From: Caldithrix sp964532875
GTDB lineage: Bacteria; Calditrichota; Calditrichia; Calditrichales; Calditrichaceae
Direction: 5' to 3'
Assembly: GCA_964532875.1 (NCBI GenBank)
Contig: CAZHIZ010000073.1
Coordinates: 1-15,587 of the forward strand
DNA length: 15,587 bases
Shown here piece after piece: positions 7,762 through 15,511 of the stretch. Both the position numbers and the translations under genes were made by a program. The notes under the pieces were generated by a model. It was not told the origin of the DNA, did no database searches, and worked only from the letters and a program-made list of their open reading frames with translations. Position 1 is the stretch's first letter. The number at the start of each line of letters is the position of its first letter.

Positions 7762-8556
7762 TTAAAAATAAAACGCCAGGCCCAAACCGATCTGTGTTTG
7801 CACATCCGTACGTTTAAATCCGCTTTGGGCACCTTCCGTGTAGTCTTCCGTCTTTTTTTGATACGAATACGTGGCTTTGCGTGTGGCATACTGGAACAGA
7901 ATAAACGCATTGAGAGACAAAGCATTGTTAAAATAATATTCCGCGCCAAAAGCGCCGTTTGCCGTAAAAGGAGAATTGAAGTCCTCTAAAAATTCAGGAG
8001 CATTGGTGCGTACCTGCGCCTGATTATTTTGTTGTGAGCTGCTTTCTTCCGTGTTAAAATCTCCCGAGGCGAACGTTTTGCCCAGACCGAATTGCAAATA
8101 CGGAGCGACTTTGTGCATCTCCCGTTTCAACAAATAGGTGCGCACACCAATGTCCAAACATAAGCGTTTTAACGAGCTGGAATAGTCGTATTCGTAAAAC
8201 GAATTTTGAAATTGACTTTGATAAGGCGGATAGTCTTTCTCGTGAATATAATTCCGGTTGTCTACAAAGCCGTTGTAACCAATGGATAAAATCAAACTCA
8301 ACTTACGAAGGATGAAAAAATCGAAATGGGCCCGAAGTGCGCTAAACTGTACTTTTTTGTTAACCAAATCGATCATCGTGGCATATCCGCTCATTTTTAT
8401 CGCATACAAATCACCGGAATAATACGGCACATAATCAACCCCGAAAGCGAATCGCTCAAAGGACTGTTTAGGCTGGTTTTCGTTTTCCTGCGCAAATGCC
8501 CACCGGGGCAGGGCTAACGATAAAATGAAAATGAGAAAAATAATAGCGGAACGCAT
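7762..8556 (-). CDS. Putative outer-membrane beta-barrel protein
   Basis: The 264-residue product has a classic signal peptide, MRS then a hydrophobic segment ending in AFAQE, with cleavage probable after residue 22 (AFA). The mature part is rich in alternating polar/aromatic strands (FGVDYVPYYS, LSLILSIGYNGF, RLCLDIGVRTYLL, YLQFGLGKTF, FGAEYYF, FILFQYA, IGLGLAFYF). It ends in phenylalanine, the usual C-terminal signal for outer-membrane barrel insertion. It resembles small OmpA/OmpW-type barrels of about 8 to 10 strands, but I cannot name a family. A reading frame extends upstream to a TTG at 8574, but those codons are themselves the ribosome-binding site, so I start at the ATG at 8556. It is the first gene of a pair with the T9SS-tailed protein. 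Confidence 0.8.
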   Translation of the reverse strand: MRSAIIFLIFILSLALPRWAFAQENENQPKQSFERFAFGVDYVPYYSGDLYAIKMSGYATMIDLVNKKVQFSALRAHFDFFILRKLSLILSIGYNGFVDNRNYIHEKDYPPYQSQFQNSFYEYDYSSSLKRLCLDIGVRTYLLKREMHKVAPYLQFGLGKTFASGDFNTEESSSQQNNQAQVRTNAPEFLEDFNSPFTANGAFGAEYYFNNALSLNAFILFQYATRKATYSYQKKTEDYTEGAQSGFKRTDVQTQIGLGLAFYF

Positions 8557-8562
8557 GGCACG

Positions 8563-8568
8563 CCTCCT
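8563..8568 (-). promoter_or_regulatory. Strong ribosome-binding site deciding the barrel-protein start
   Basis: The minus strand reads AGGAGG (CCTCCT on plus), six bases before the ATG at 8556. This rules out the upstream in-frame TTG at 8574, which would put the Shine-Dalgarno sequence inside the coding region. Confidence 0.85.
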
Positions 8569-8574
8569 TTCCAA

Positions 8575-8875
8575 AACTTTAGGCTTACAGAACGAACGCC
8601 TTTACTTCCGACGAACCGTGTTATTTAAATCGGCTTCTGCAAAATTAAATTGGTGTTATCGTTCCGAATAACGTAGCGATGAAGAATTTCCCGTTTGCAT
8701 TTTAATTATGATATCCTTCTCCGGCCAAAGCGCAAGCAGAAATCCGCAAATGCCATTTTGCAGAAGTCTTGTTTTTAAAGGATGGGAGGAGTTCTCTATT
8801 TGTCGCTAATTTACAAATGGGAATTTGATTTTCCAAGAGAAAATTCCGGCTCTTTTTAAATAAAAAAGGAGAGAA
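8575..8875. promoter_or_regulatory. Intergenic region upstream of the barrel-protein operon
   Basis: This 301-bp AT-rich stretch separates the stop of the giant gene from the barrel-protein operon, both on the minus strand. I see no coding sequence or RNA gene in it. A possible minus-strand promoter has TATCAT as -10 (plus 8708-8713) and a poor TTGCGC as -35 (plus 8730-8735) with 16-bp spacing. A 12-bp inverted repeat is listed separately. No convincing intrinsic terminator follows the giant gene. There is only a weak all-AT hairpin at 8850-8866 and imperfect GGAATTT/AAATTCC arms near 8820-8847, so read-through into the barrel operon is possible. Confidence 0.4.
8634..8766. repeat. 12-bp perfect inverted repeat with 109-bp spacing
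   Basis: CTTCTGCAAAAT at 8634-8645 is exactly complementary to ATTTTGCAGAAG at 8755-8766. The pair brackets the likely promoter of the barrel-protein operon. It could be a pair of operator half-sites allowing looping, the ends of a tiny decayed insertion, or coincidence. Confidence 0.55.
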
Positions 8876-11800
8876 TTATCCGTTTTCGGAACTTAAGCGG
8901 GCCATTTGCAAAATGTAAAAGCGCAATTGTTCTTGTTCAGCAGCGCTCAAGGGTTGTTGTTCGATTTTCAAAATGCGTTCCACATCACGCAAGGCGCGCA
9001 TGACATTAACCGGCAATTCACTGGTCCCCTGCGTAGCGCTGCCTAAAAACTGCACGGCCGCCAGTAAAAACTGCTTTAGATTTTCATCGCTCAAATTCTG
9101 TAATCCGCTGCTCAATTGGGAAGAAGTGCGTTGCAGACGGCTCAAATTATGGTCGAGACTCGCACTCCCGTTGATCCCGTTGCTTAACAAGACCGAAATG
9201 GCCAATGCCAATTGATTAAAACTTTCCACCTGACGGGCGATTTTATCGGCAATGAGTTGCCAAATTTTTTGCCGCCAAAGGTAAATTTGCTCCGGAATTC
9301 GTAACAGATCGGCCACCTCTTTTTGCCAATCGTCGTTTACCGTGCGGACGTTTTCGGCCAGTAAGTTCTGCAAACGCGTATTAAACAAATCATTTTGTAA
9401 TAAAACGGCCAAATCGGCGCGTAGAGCCGGTAAGAGAGACTGATTAAAACGGGTGCCATCGCTAAATTCTGCCGGCGATAATCCATGGCGCTTCAACAAT
9501 TCCCACTGCAAGAGAGGAATGTATTCGCGCATTAACTCCAAATCCTCGTGCAAAGCGGCCACGGCGCTGTTACCCGGCGGGAAAAAGGATTGCAACGGTC
9601 GGAAAAATTCCAGGCGCGTATCCTGGTACAAACGCAAGGTGTGTAAAATTTCGTAAACCGGCAGGAAGGGTAAAATGCGTTCCTGAATCAGCAATCGGGC
9701 GCTCGTCGAATCGTCTTGACTGCCGGCAAATTCCTTTAATGCCCGGAAAAGCCCGACGGTTAACTGATTGATGCCCAGAATCATGGTCTGCGCGCGATTG
9801 TGACCGATGGCTCGCAACATGGTTCCGTATTTGGCCAAAGGCAGAACCCGTGACAAGCGATTGATAATGCGCTGCCCCGCTTCCTGCCCCGTAGCACTGC
9901 TCGGCCGCACGGTGGGACGATCCCGAAAGGAAGGTGTCATGCGGGAAATGAAATAGGAGACCACATGAATCCCGACCACATCTTCTTCGCGGCCGTACAG
10001 TATTTCACGGAAATTTTTACGCACCAATTGTAAAAATCGATCGAAAACCGGATCGTGCCAACCCATGGTCAAACGCTTCAGCTCTTTCTCGCCCCGCTCA
10101 TGGAACTTCAAACGGGTCAATATTAAAGGCTCTCCGGCCCGAATCAATTCCCGATCATGGTAGCGTTGATGACGGGCGATATGGAACAAAAGCTCGGCTC
10201 GCGTTAGGGCGGGCAATTGACGTAACTTTTCGGAGATCGTACTTTGAAACGTGCGCAAATCACCGCTTTGCAATACCCCGCGCAGAGGCGTGATGGCGTA
10301 ACGCGTGCTTTGGGCCGCGGATGGCTTTAGATGTTTGGCAATGATTTGCCGGCTTGCTTTGTCTTGCAAAAAAGCGGGCAAACCGCCAAGCGCGTCGTAA
10401 AAACCACCCTGACGCTGCATGGGTTCACCGCTGCCCAATTTTAAACGAATGCGATGCAAAAGCCCCTTGCGCGCCAACCATTTTACCACCTTAAATTTGG
10501 TTTCCCGGTACAATTGCGCGGCCACCGGTTGACTTACCTGCTGGCTTAAATCGGAACCGGCGATAAATATTTCGCAAACCATGCTGGTAAAACGCTGGGC
10601 CGGACTTTCCACGGCGGACCGGTGCGTGCGGGCATAATCATAAAGATCATCCAGGTAGCTCTCGATGCGTTGCACTACCGCGTAGTCTTCGAATAAGGGA
10701 ATAATCCAAATCTCGGGTAAAGCAAGTGAAGCGTTGCGCCGTAGTATGGTTTCCTTGCGCGCCCGTAGTTTTTGATCAAGGCGAATCAATGCTTCGGAAC
10801 GACTGGTCATGCTAACCTGCAGGCCCAAAATTAAGCCTCCGTTACCGAAACGCCCGCCGATTTCATTGATCTCCTGCAAATTGAAGACCGTTGTGTCGAT
10901 GGCAAACGGGTCGATGGAGGTGATCAAATTTTGATGAATACGCGGGGTTAATACGAAGCGCTTCAGTAAGTCCCGATAAAATCCCGCCGCATACAAAAGG
11001 CGCGCATCATCCGTATGACGCAACAAAACAGGAATTAATCCGTGCAGGGTTTTGCGCAATTTCTTATTCAATTGAAAATAGTATTCCAGCCCCTGGCGCC
11101 GTTGCTGCCGCAATTGCACCATCTTGCGTTCCAAACGATCGTTGTGCTCCCAAACAACCGTCCAGGGATCGTGCGCAAGATGCCATTTAACGGCCAGGCG
11201 CCGCCATCGCGACATTTGCGGCTCGGTAGGCAATAAAGTCCGGTAGCGCTTTTCCAGTTGGTTGGTCAGTGTTGTAATTCTGTTTAACAGATTCCAGAAT
11301 TGGGCCCGCCGTGTCGGGAAACGCTCGATGGCATTCAAAAGCTCGGGGTCGAGGGGCATATCCGGCTCCAGAGCATGCAACAGAGAAAGAATCCGCGAGA
11401 GCCGGGCGACATTTTCGATGACCACTGCCGCCACCAAACGGTGCCCCTGACCGGAAGGCCGCGTACTACCGTCCCAATCGCCCCAGAACGAAAGCAAGGT
11501 CATGGGCAGTTCGGCCCCGGCCTGCTGCGCTTCGATTTCGGCTTCGATAAAACTGTCCAGATCCTGCAGAAGCTCGTCGGCTTCCTGCACGGAATTAATG
11601 GCTACGTTACGCCCCCGAAATTCTTCCACTAATTCTTTGGCAAATTCCTGAATCTCTTTTTTCGTAAGCGGGCGCTGCAAAAGAATCTTTTCCGTAATCA
11701 CCCGGGCCCGACGCTCCACCCGTAAGGAAAACATTTGTGTGGGGTGCACGGTGCGGTCGAACAAACGCTTCCGGAAGCGTTCCTGCCGTTCGCTCAAATG

Positions 11801-14431
11801 ATCTTTGTAAAATTCAAATTCGAACAAATCTTGCAATTGAGCCGCGCGTTCCGCTGGATTCTGGTTCGACAAACGCTGCCATTGTGCCAGGCGTCCTTCA
11901 AAAACCGTTCCCAATTGCCGCAAGCGCTCCCGCACATATCGCTCGAAAACCGCACCGTATTCGGCGCCGGTTTGTTGTTTCTGTGCTTTAAAAAGGGCCC
12001 CGGCCTGCTCAATCACCGTTTGTTCCACCGTTTTCCAAAGAGTCCGGGCAGCCGAATCGTTTGCAGTAAAAACGGCGGGGGCAAAACGCTTCCGTTGAAA
12101 CAAAGACGACTCCTGAGCGATCAAACGGTTCAAGTCAATAAGGACGCGGCGCATCTGGTAATACAACGTCTCCCCCCGGGCCTGTCCGCCCAATGTAAGG
12201 CGAAACGCCGGTCGCGCCGTCTCAAATCCGGAAGCCGTTCGGGCAAAAGCGGTTAACGGGATGAGCCCGATTCCTTGATTGGCTAAATTGGAAGACAACG
12301 CGTTTAACGAAATTCCTGCCGGCAGGTCGCGAATGAATAAAAGCGGGTACATGCTGCCCTGAGGCGGCAAAATTTCCGCGCGAAACGGATTGCGTTCCTC
12401 GGGAAGTTCCCGCGCCGCCCGGATTAAAGCCTCCATCCGTTCGGCAAACAGCCGATTACGTAAATTCCAGTAACCCTGTACCTTCTGCGGCCCATTGCGG
12501 TAAAACAAATAGGCAATGAGCAGGGCAAGGCCGTGCGGACGAATGATGTGCAAAAATCCGGCAAAGGTTTCAAAAAGCACGGGATCGGGAATTTCCACCA
12601 CGGTTAAACGCGCACCGGCAAAACTATCGGTTTTGGAAAGCGAATGCACGGTAATCAGTCTCTGACTCTGCCGTTGCCCCAATAGGCCGCTTTTTTGCAG
12701 CTCTATTGCCATTTCCTTTAATGTCTTGACTTTTTTACTTTGCTTCCACGGCCCCACATTTTGATACGAAAGATCGTCAATAACCGTCAGCCCCCGTTGC
12801 AATGCCCAATGTAAAATTTCCCGCACGGTTGTCTCATCCAAAATACGTCCCGTGGCATTGTGCGGATTATTTAAAATAAAAGCACCATCGTTTAACCACG
12901 AAACATCTTGCCCGATTCGTTTTTCCATTTCGGCGATGATGCGGGCGGCATCCAAACCCTGCAACGGATTAAGGGGCAAAATTTCCACCCGAGGAAAACA
13001 ATGCTCGTAGGTCCAGCTCAAATCCAAACTCATCACTTTCTTAATCGGGCCGTGAAAGCCCAATAGCCCTAAAGCCGTGCGCGCCGAACCGCTTACGGCC
13101 AGACAACGTTGCCGGTCGTACTCGGGATGGACGTTTACAAAGGCATTGAGAAAATCCGATTCCAGACCGGCCATCCATTCCCCGTCCGCCAAATGTTCAA
13201 AAAAACGGGCCACCACTTCCGGCGGACGGAGAGCGGCCAGAGTTTCGCTGGGTGCGGCTCCCTGCCGGCCCGGGCCGGGAATGTGTTGCAGCGATTTTTC
13301 GATCGTTTGTTGTAGCGAATGCCACATCCGTTCCGGCAACTCAAAATCGGGTAAAGACAGCGCTTCCGCCATTTTTTCCGCCGTGCGCAAACTTTGCCGC
13401 AGCGGATTCAAAAGGGGCTCATCCCTTTCCTCCGGCAAAGGTACGGGCAAAGGCTGCCCACTTTCCGCATCGGGCTGGGCCAATAAAAATTCCAGCAAAG
13501 CACTTTCCGGAGCCGAGGGCGTTCCTTTGAGCTCAAAATGAATGGTTTCCAGCCGCTGAATGAAATCCGCCCTTCCGGCCACAATCATCAGGGACAAATG
13601 TTTGAGTTTTTTTCTTAAAGCGCCGGGTGTTAAAAAGCGCAAAACCCGATCGGCCAACAAGGCTTCACGCGCCAGGGAAAGATGATTGGGGGCGTCATTT
13701 GCTTCGATCACAAATACGGGCCGTTCCAAAACCAATTCCCGCAATTTCCGCCGAAAGCGCTCGCTAAGCAGTTCTCCCACGAACAGAAAAGTCGGTTTTT
13801 GTGCATCGGATTGTTGCAACAGTGCCAGGGCAGGCTCTTCTTTAAGCGGCAAGTCGTAAAAAATCAAATTCTCTATTTTTCGCAAGTGCTGCGGCAAGTG
13901 CAAACCGTACAGGTAGATATGAGCCGGTAAAACCGGTAAGGTACGTTGCAAGGTAAACAACAAAACGCGGATATTCTCCCACAATCCGCCGCTGCCCAGC
14001 ATCAACTCCTTTTGCCCCGATTCCTTCCCGCAATCGTAGTGAATGGGCTCCAACTGGTCTTTTTCGAACCATTGTTGCAAACGCTCGATGAGCGTTCCCG
14101 GATTTTTTCGGTTGTACCCGCCGCGCGGCGCATACGCATTGCAGGCGGGAATAACTCCATAGACAAATCGGACTTGTTCCGCCTGGGAAGCTTCAAGCTG
14201 CCATTCACTCAAACAGCGCTCAAAACTTTGCGCCGAACGCACCGTTTCCACATCCGGGACCTGGAAAACCAACTGACGAAAGGCGCTGGTCAGACGCTCA
14301 TCCTGAATGGGATGTCCGATGTGAAAATTAATGCGCTCCGCCTCGGTAACCGGTGCCGCAGCCGTGGCTTCGCTGATTTCGGAAACCTTGGCCGCTTTAA
14401 ATGCTTTTAACTGAAAAAAATCTTTTTTCAT
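8876..14431 (-). CDS. Giant three-part protein: decayed aminotransferase fold, AAT-like aminotransferase, PEP-carboxylase-like domain
   Basis: The product is 1851 residues. Residues about 33-318 look like a degenerate fold-type-I PLP domain: GSGGLWEN at 146-153 and VIEANDAPNH at 241-250, with no catalytic lysine. Residues about 390-775 are an aspartate-aminotransferase-like domain. NNPHNATG spans 521-528 (N525), DLSYQN supplies D553 and Y556, SLSK gives Schiff-base K600 with R608 eight residues on, and FRLTLGG supplies carboxylate-binding R744. Residues about 860-1851 carry PEP carboxylase landmarks in order: HPTQ (H896), FWGDWDGS at 982-989, MTSRSEA at 1208-1214, IIPLFED with E1248, AGSD with D1294, GSGEPMQR with R1340, VRPSS with R1509, LRAIG with R1540. 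The pattern mixes bacterial and archaeal PEPC types. Such a fusion could turn PEP into oxaloacetate and then aspartate; this is inference. The start ATG lacks a clear Shine-Dalgarno sequence. The SPFH gene lies 36 bp upstream. No signal peptide is visible, so it is cytosolic. The frame is intact throughout. Confidence 0.8.
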   Translation of the reverse strand: MKKDFFQLKAFKAAKVSEISEATAAAPVTEAERINFHIGHPIQDERLTSAFRQLVFQVPDVETVRSAQSFERCLSEWQLEASQAEQVRFVYGVIPACNAYAPRGGYNRKNPGTLIERLQQWFEKDQLEPIHYDCGKESGQKELMLGSGGLWENIRVLLFTLQRTLPVLPAHIYLYGLHLPQHLRKIENLIFYDLPLKEEPALALLQQSDAQKPTFLFVGELLSERFRRKLRELVLERPVFVIEANDAPNHLSLAREALLADRVLRFLTPGALRKKLKHLSLMIVAGRADFIQRLETIHFELKGTPSAPESALLEFLLAQPDAESGQPLPVPLPEERDEPLLNPLRQSLRTAEKMAEALSLPDFELPERMWHSLQQTIEKSLQHIPGPGRQGAAPSETLAALRPPEVVARFFEHLADGEWMAGLESDFLNAFVNVHPEYDRQRCLAVSGSARTALGLLGFHGPIKKVMSLDLSWTYEHCFPRVEILPLNPLQGLDAARIIAEMEKRIGQDVSWLNDGAFILNNPHNATGRILDETTVREILHWALQRGLTVIDDLSYQNVGPWKQSKKVKTLKEMAIELQKSGLLGQRQSQRLITVHSLSKTDSFAGARLTVVEIPDPVLFETFAGFLHIIRPHGLALLIAYLFYRNGPQKVQGYWNLRNRLFAERMEALIRAARELPEERNPFRAEILPPQGSMYPLLFIRDLPAGISLNALSSNLANQGIGLIPLTAFARTASGFETARPAFRLTLGGQARGETLYYQMRRVLIDLNRLIAQESSLFQRKRFAPAVFTANDSAARTLWKTVEQTVIEQAGALFKAQKQQTGAEYGAVFERYVRERLRQLGTVFEGRLAQWQRLSNQNPAERAAQLQDLFEFEFYKDHLSERQERFRKRLFDRTVHPTQMFSLRVERRARVITEKILLQRPLTKKEIQEFAKELVEEFRGRNVAINSVQEADELLQDLDSFIEAEIEAQQAGAELPMTLLSFWGDWDGSTRPSGQGHRLVAAVVIENVARLSRILSLLHALEPDMPLDPELLNAIERFPTRRAQFWNLLNRITTLTNQLEKRYRTLLPTEPQMSRWRRLAVKWHLAHDPWTVVWEHNDRLERKMVQLRQQRRQGLEYYFQLNKKLRKTLHGLIPVLLRHTDDARLLYAAGFYRDLLKRFVLTPRIHQNLITSIDPFAIDTTVFNLQEINEIGGRFGNGGLILGLQVSMTSRSEALIRLDQKLRARKETILRRNASLALPEIWIIPLFEDYAVVQRIESYLDDLYDYARTHRSAVESPAQRFTSMVCEIFIAGSDLSQQVSQPVAAQLYRETKFKVVKWLARKGLLHRIRLKLGSGEPMQRQGGFYDALGGLPAFLQDKASRQIIAKHLKPSAAQSTRYAITPLRGVLQSGDLRTFQSTISEKLRQLPALTRAELLFHIARHQRYHDRELIRAGEPLILTRLKFHERGEKELKRLTMGWHDPVFDRFLQLVRKNFREILYGREEDVVGIHVVSYFISRMTPSFRDRPTVRPSSATGQEAGQRIINRLSRVLPLAKYGTMLRAIGHNRAQTMILGINQLTVGLFRALKEFAGSQDDSTSARLLIQERILPFLPVYEILHTLRLYQDTRLEFFRPLQSFFPPGNSAVAALHEDLELMREYIPLLQWELLKRHGLSPAEFSDGTRFNQSLLPALRADLAVLLQNDLFNTRLQNLLAENVRTVNDDWQKEVADLLRIPEQIYLWRQKIWQLIADKIARQVESFNQLALAISVLLSNGINGSASLDHNLSRLQRTSSQLSSGLQNLSDENLKQFLLAAVQFLGSATQGTSELPVNVMRALRDVERILKIEQQPLSAAEQEQLRFYILQMARLSSENG

Positions 14432-14452
14432 GGAATCGTTTTATTGTTTACC

Positions 14453-14466
14453 CGGCTTCGTAGCCG
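14453..14466 (-). other. Small intercistronic hairpin
   Basis: On the minus strand CGGCT and AGCCG form a 5-bp stem with a 4-base loop, starting one base after the SPFH stop codon. No T tract follows, so it should not terminate. It lies within the 36-bp gap before the giant gene, whose start has no obvious ribosome-binding site, and may affect coupling or mRNA processing. Confidence 0.4.
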
Positions 14467-14467
14467 T

Positions 14468-15436
14468 TTATTTTTTGGCTTCTTTGCTTTTTTGAAAAAT
14501 ATTTTCGATCACCTGCTCCAGGCTGTCCAATAACTTGCCCCCCTTTTGGGTCTCCAAACCCGACAAAGAAACCACGGTACGCGCATTACGCAACTGTTGA
14601 CTGGCCTCGGCCAGACGCGTTAATTGCGGCGAAAGCAGTAAGAGTTCCGGATGATCTTCGATGGTTTTCAGTTCCTGTTGCTCCATTTCGAATTGCAAGC
14701 GGCGCCGTTCCAGTTCCTGTTCTACCTGCCGTTTGGCCAGAGCAGCCTCCTTCTCCTGCCGCTCTTTTTTCAGTTCCAGCTCCTTCAGCTCCAGTTGATG
14801 TTCCAGAAGCTTTATTTTTTCATCGGTTTCCAAACGTTTGCTGGTGGCATTCAGGCGCGTCTCCTGATTAATTTGCTCCGTTTTCTCACGGAGGCGCGCG
14901 GCCTCTTGTTGTTGCATGGCTTCGGCAATCTCAGCATCGAGCGGTTCCACCGTTTGCACGTTAACCTGAATGACATGCAAACCGAATTTGCCCCCTTCTT
15001 TTTCCAAATTCTTTTGCAAATGCCGACGCAAGGCTTCGGCACTCAACTCCTCAATTTCGTGCTGCTCGCAAAATTCGGCAGTTAATGTTTGTGTTAAAAG
15101 GGCACACTCTTCGGTCGCTTTTTGTACCATTTGCTTTTGCCAGCCGCCGCTGCGCACCAGGGCAGGTAAATATTCGAGTGCCGCCGCGGTTGTTAAAACC
15201 AGCTTGATTTTTAGCGGTAACTTTCCTTTGGCCTCACTCTCAAATTCCCGGGTTAACGAATGGACGGTGGAAGGAACCGCCAAACTGAAATGGCGCGGGT
15301 AATACCGCCCTTTGCGCATTTTTATTTGCCCCCCTTTGTCCGTTAAAACAATTTCATCCGGTCGGCGCAATCGATACTCGAATAAAAAAAACAGCAGGCC
15401 CGCCAAAACAAAGATGCCTAAAATAATGCTACCCAT
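14468..15436 (-). CDS. SPFH/band-7 domain membrane protein with long coiled coil
   Basis: The 322-residue product has an N-terminal membrane segment (residues about 3-19) and an SPFH/band-7-like domain (about 20-172). The FGLHVIQVNVQTVEPLDAEI stretch at 151-170 is the typical end of that domain. A strongly charged coiled coil follows (about 172-258, rich in Glu, Lys, Arg and Gln), then a short helical tail. Proteins of this group (stomatin, flotillin, HflK/C, prohibitin) form membrane-anchored oligomeric rings or scaffolds. This one lacks further recognisable domains such as NfeD, so I give no finer name. The frame opens at a TTG at 15448, but those codons coincide with the GGAG ribosome-binding site, so the ATG at 15436 is chosen. 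It is the first gene of an operon with the giant aminotransferase/PEPC-like protein, suggesting a shared role. Confidence 0.85.
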   Translation of the reverse strand: MGSIILGIFVLAGLLFFLFEYRLRRPDEIVLTDKGGQIKMRKGRYYPRHFSLAVPSTVHSLTREFESEAKGKLPLKIKLVLTTAAALEYLPALVRSGGWQKQMVQKATEECALLTQTLTAEFCEQHEIEELSAEALRRHLQKNLEKEGGKFGLHVIQVNVQTVEPLDAEIAEAMQQQEAARLREKTEQINQETRLNATSKRLETDEKIKLLEHQLELKELELKKERQEKEAALAKRQVEQELERRRLQFEMEQQELKTIEDHPELLLLSPQLTRLAEASQQLRNARTVVSLSGLETQKGGKLLDSLEQVIENIFQKSKEAKK

Positions 15437-15442
15437 GATACA

Positions 15443-15446
15443 CTCC
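15443..15446 (-). promoter_or_regulatory. Ribosome-binding site deciding the SPFH start
   Basis: The minus strand reads GGAG (CTCC on plus) six bases before the ATG at 15436. The in-frame TTG at 15448 overlaps this site and is therefore unlikely to be the start. Confidence 0.7.
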
Positions 15447-15463
15447 AACGGTTATTTTGTCCG

Positions 15464-15477
15464 CGCATATTAATGCG
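15464..15477. promoter_or_regulatory. Palindrome upstream of the SPFH operon, possible operator
   Basis: CGCAT (15464-15468) and ATGCG (15473-15477) form 5-bp inverted arms around ATTA, 28 bases upstream of the SPFH start. The symmetry and position fit a regulator site. AT-rich sequence just upstream (core ATTTTAAAAT) is a plausible promoter region, but no clear -35/-10 pair stands out. Confidence 0.35.
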
Positions 15478-15511
15478 AAATATTTTAAAATTATTCACAA
15501 AAAGCAATTTT

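Noticed and set aside
8557..8574. Upstream TTG start for the barrel protein (6 extra residues)
   Set aside because: These codons contain the AGGAGG ribosome-binding site that serves the ATG at 8556.
8866..8873. AAGGAGAG on the plus strand as a ribosome-binding site for a gene reading rightward
   Set aside because: No ATG, GTG or TTG at proper spacing opens a frame of note there; the sequence is the 3' end of the minus-strand giant gene's surroundings.
11735..12256. 173-codon plus-strand open frame inside the giant gene
   Set aside because: It is antisense to the strand carrying the aminotransferase and PEPC motifs; no motif and no ribosome-binding site support it.
13077..13541. 154-codon plus-strand open frame inside the giant gene
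   Set aside because: Its composition is Ser/Arg/Lys/Cys-rich, typical of an antisense shadow; the minus-strand frame encodes the real protein.
14651..15085. Plus-strand open frame opposite the SPFH gene, rich in Phe, Leu and Gln
   Set aside because: The hydrophobic look comes from reading the complement of Glu/Lys/Gln coiled-coil codons; it is not a real membrane protein.
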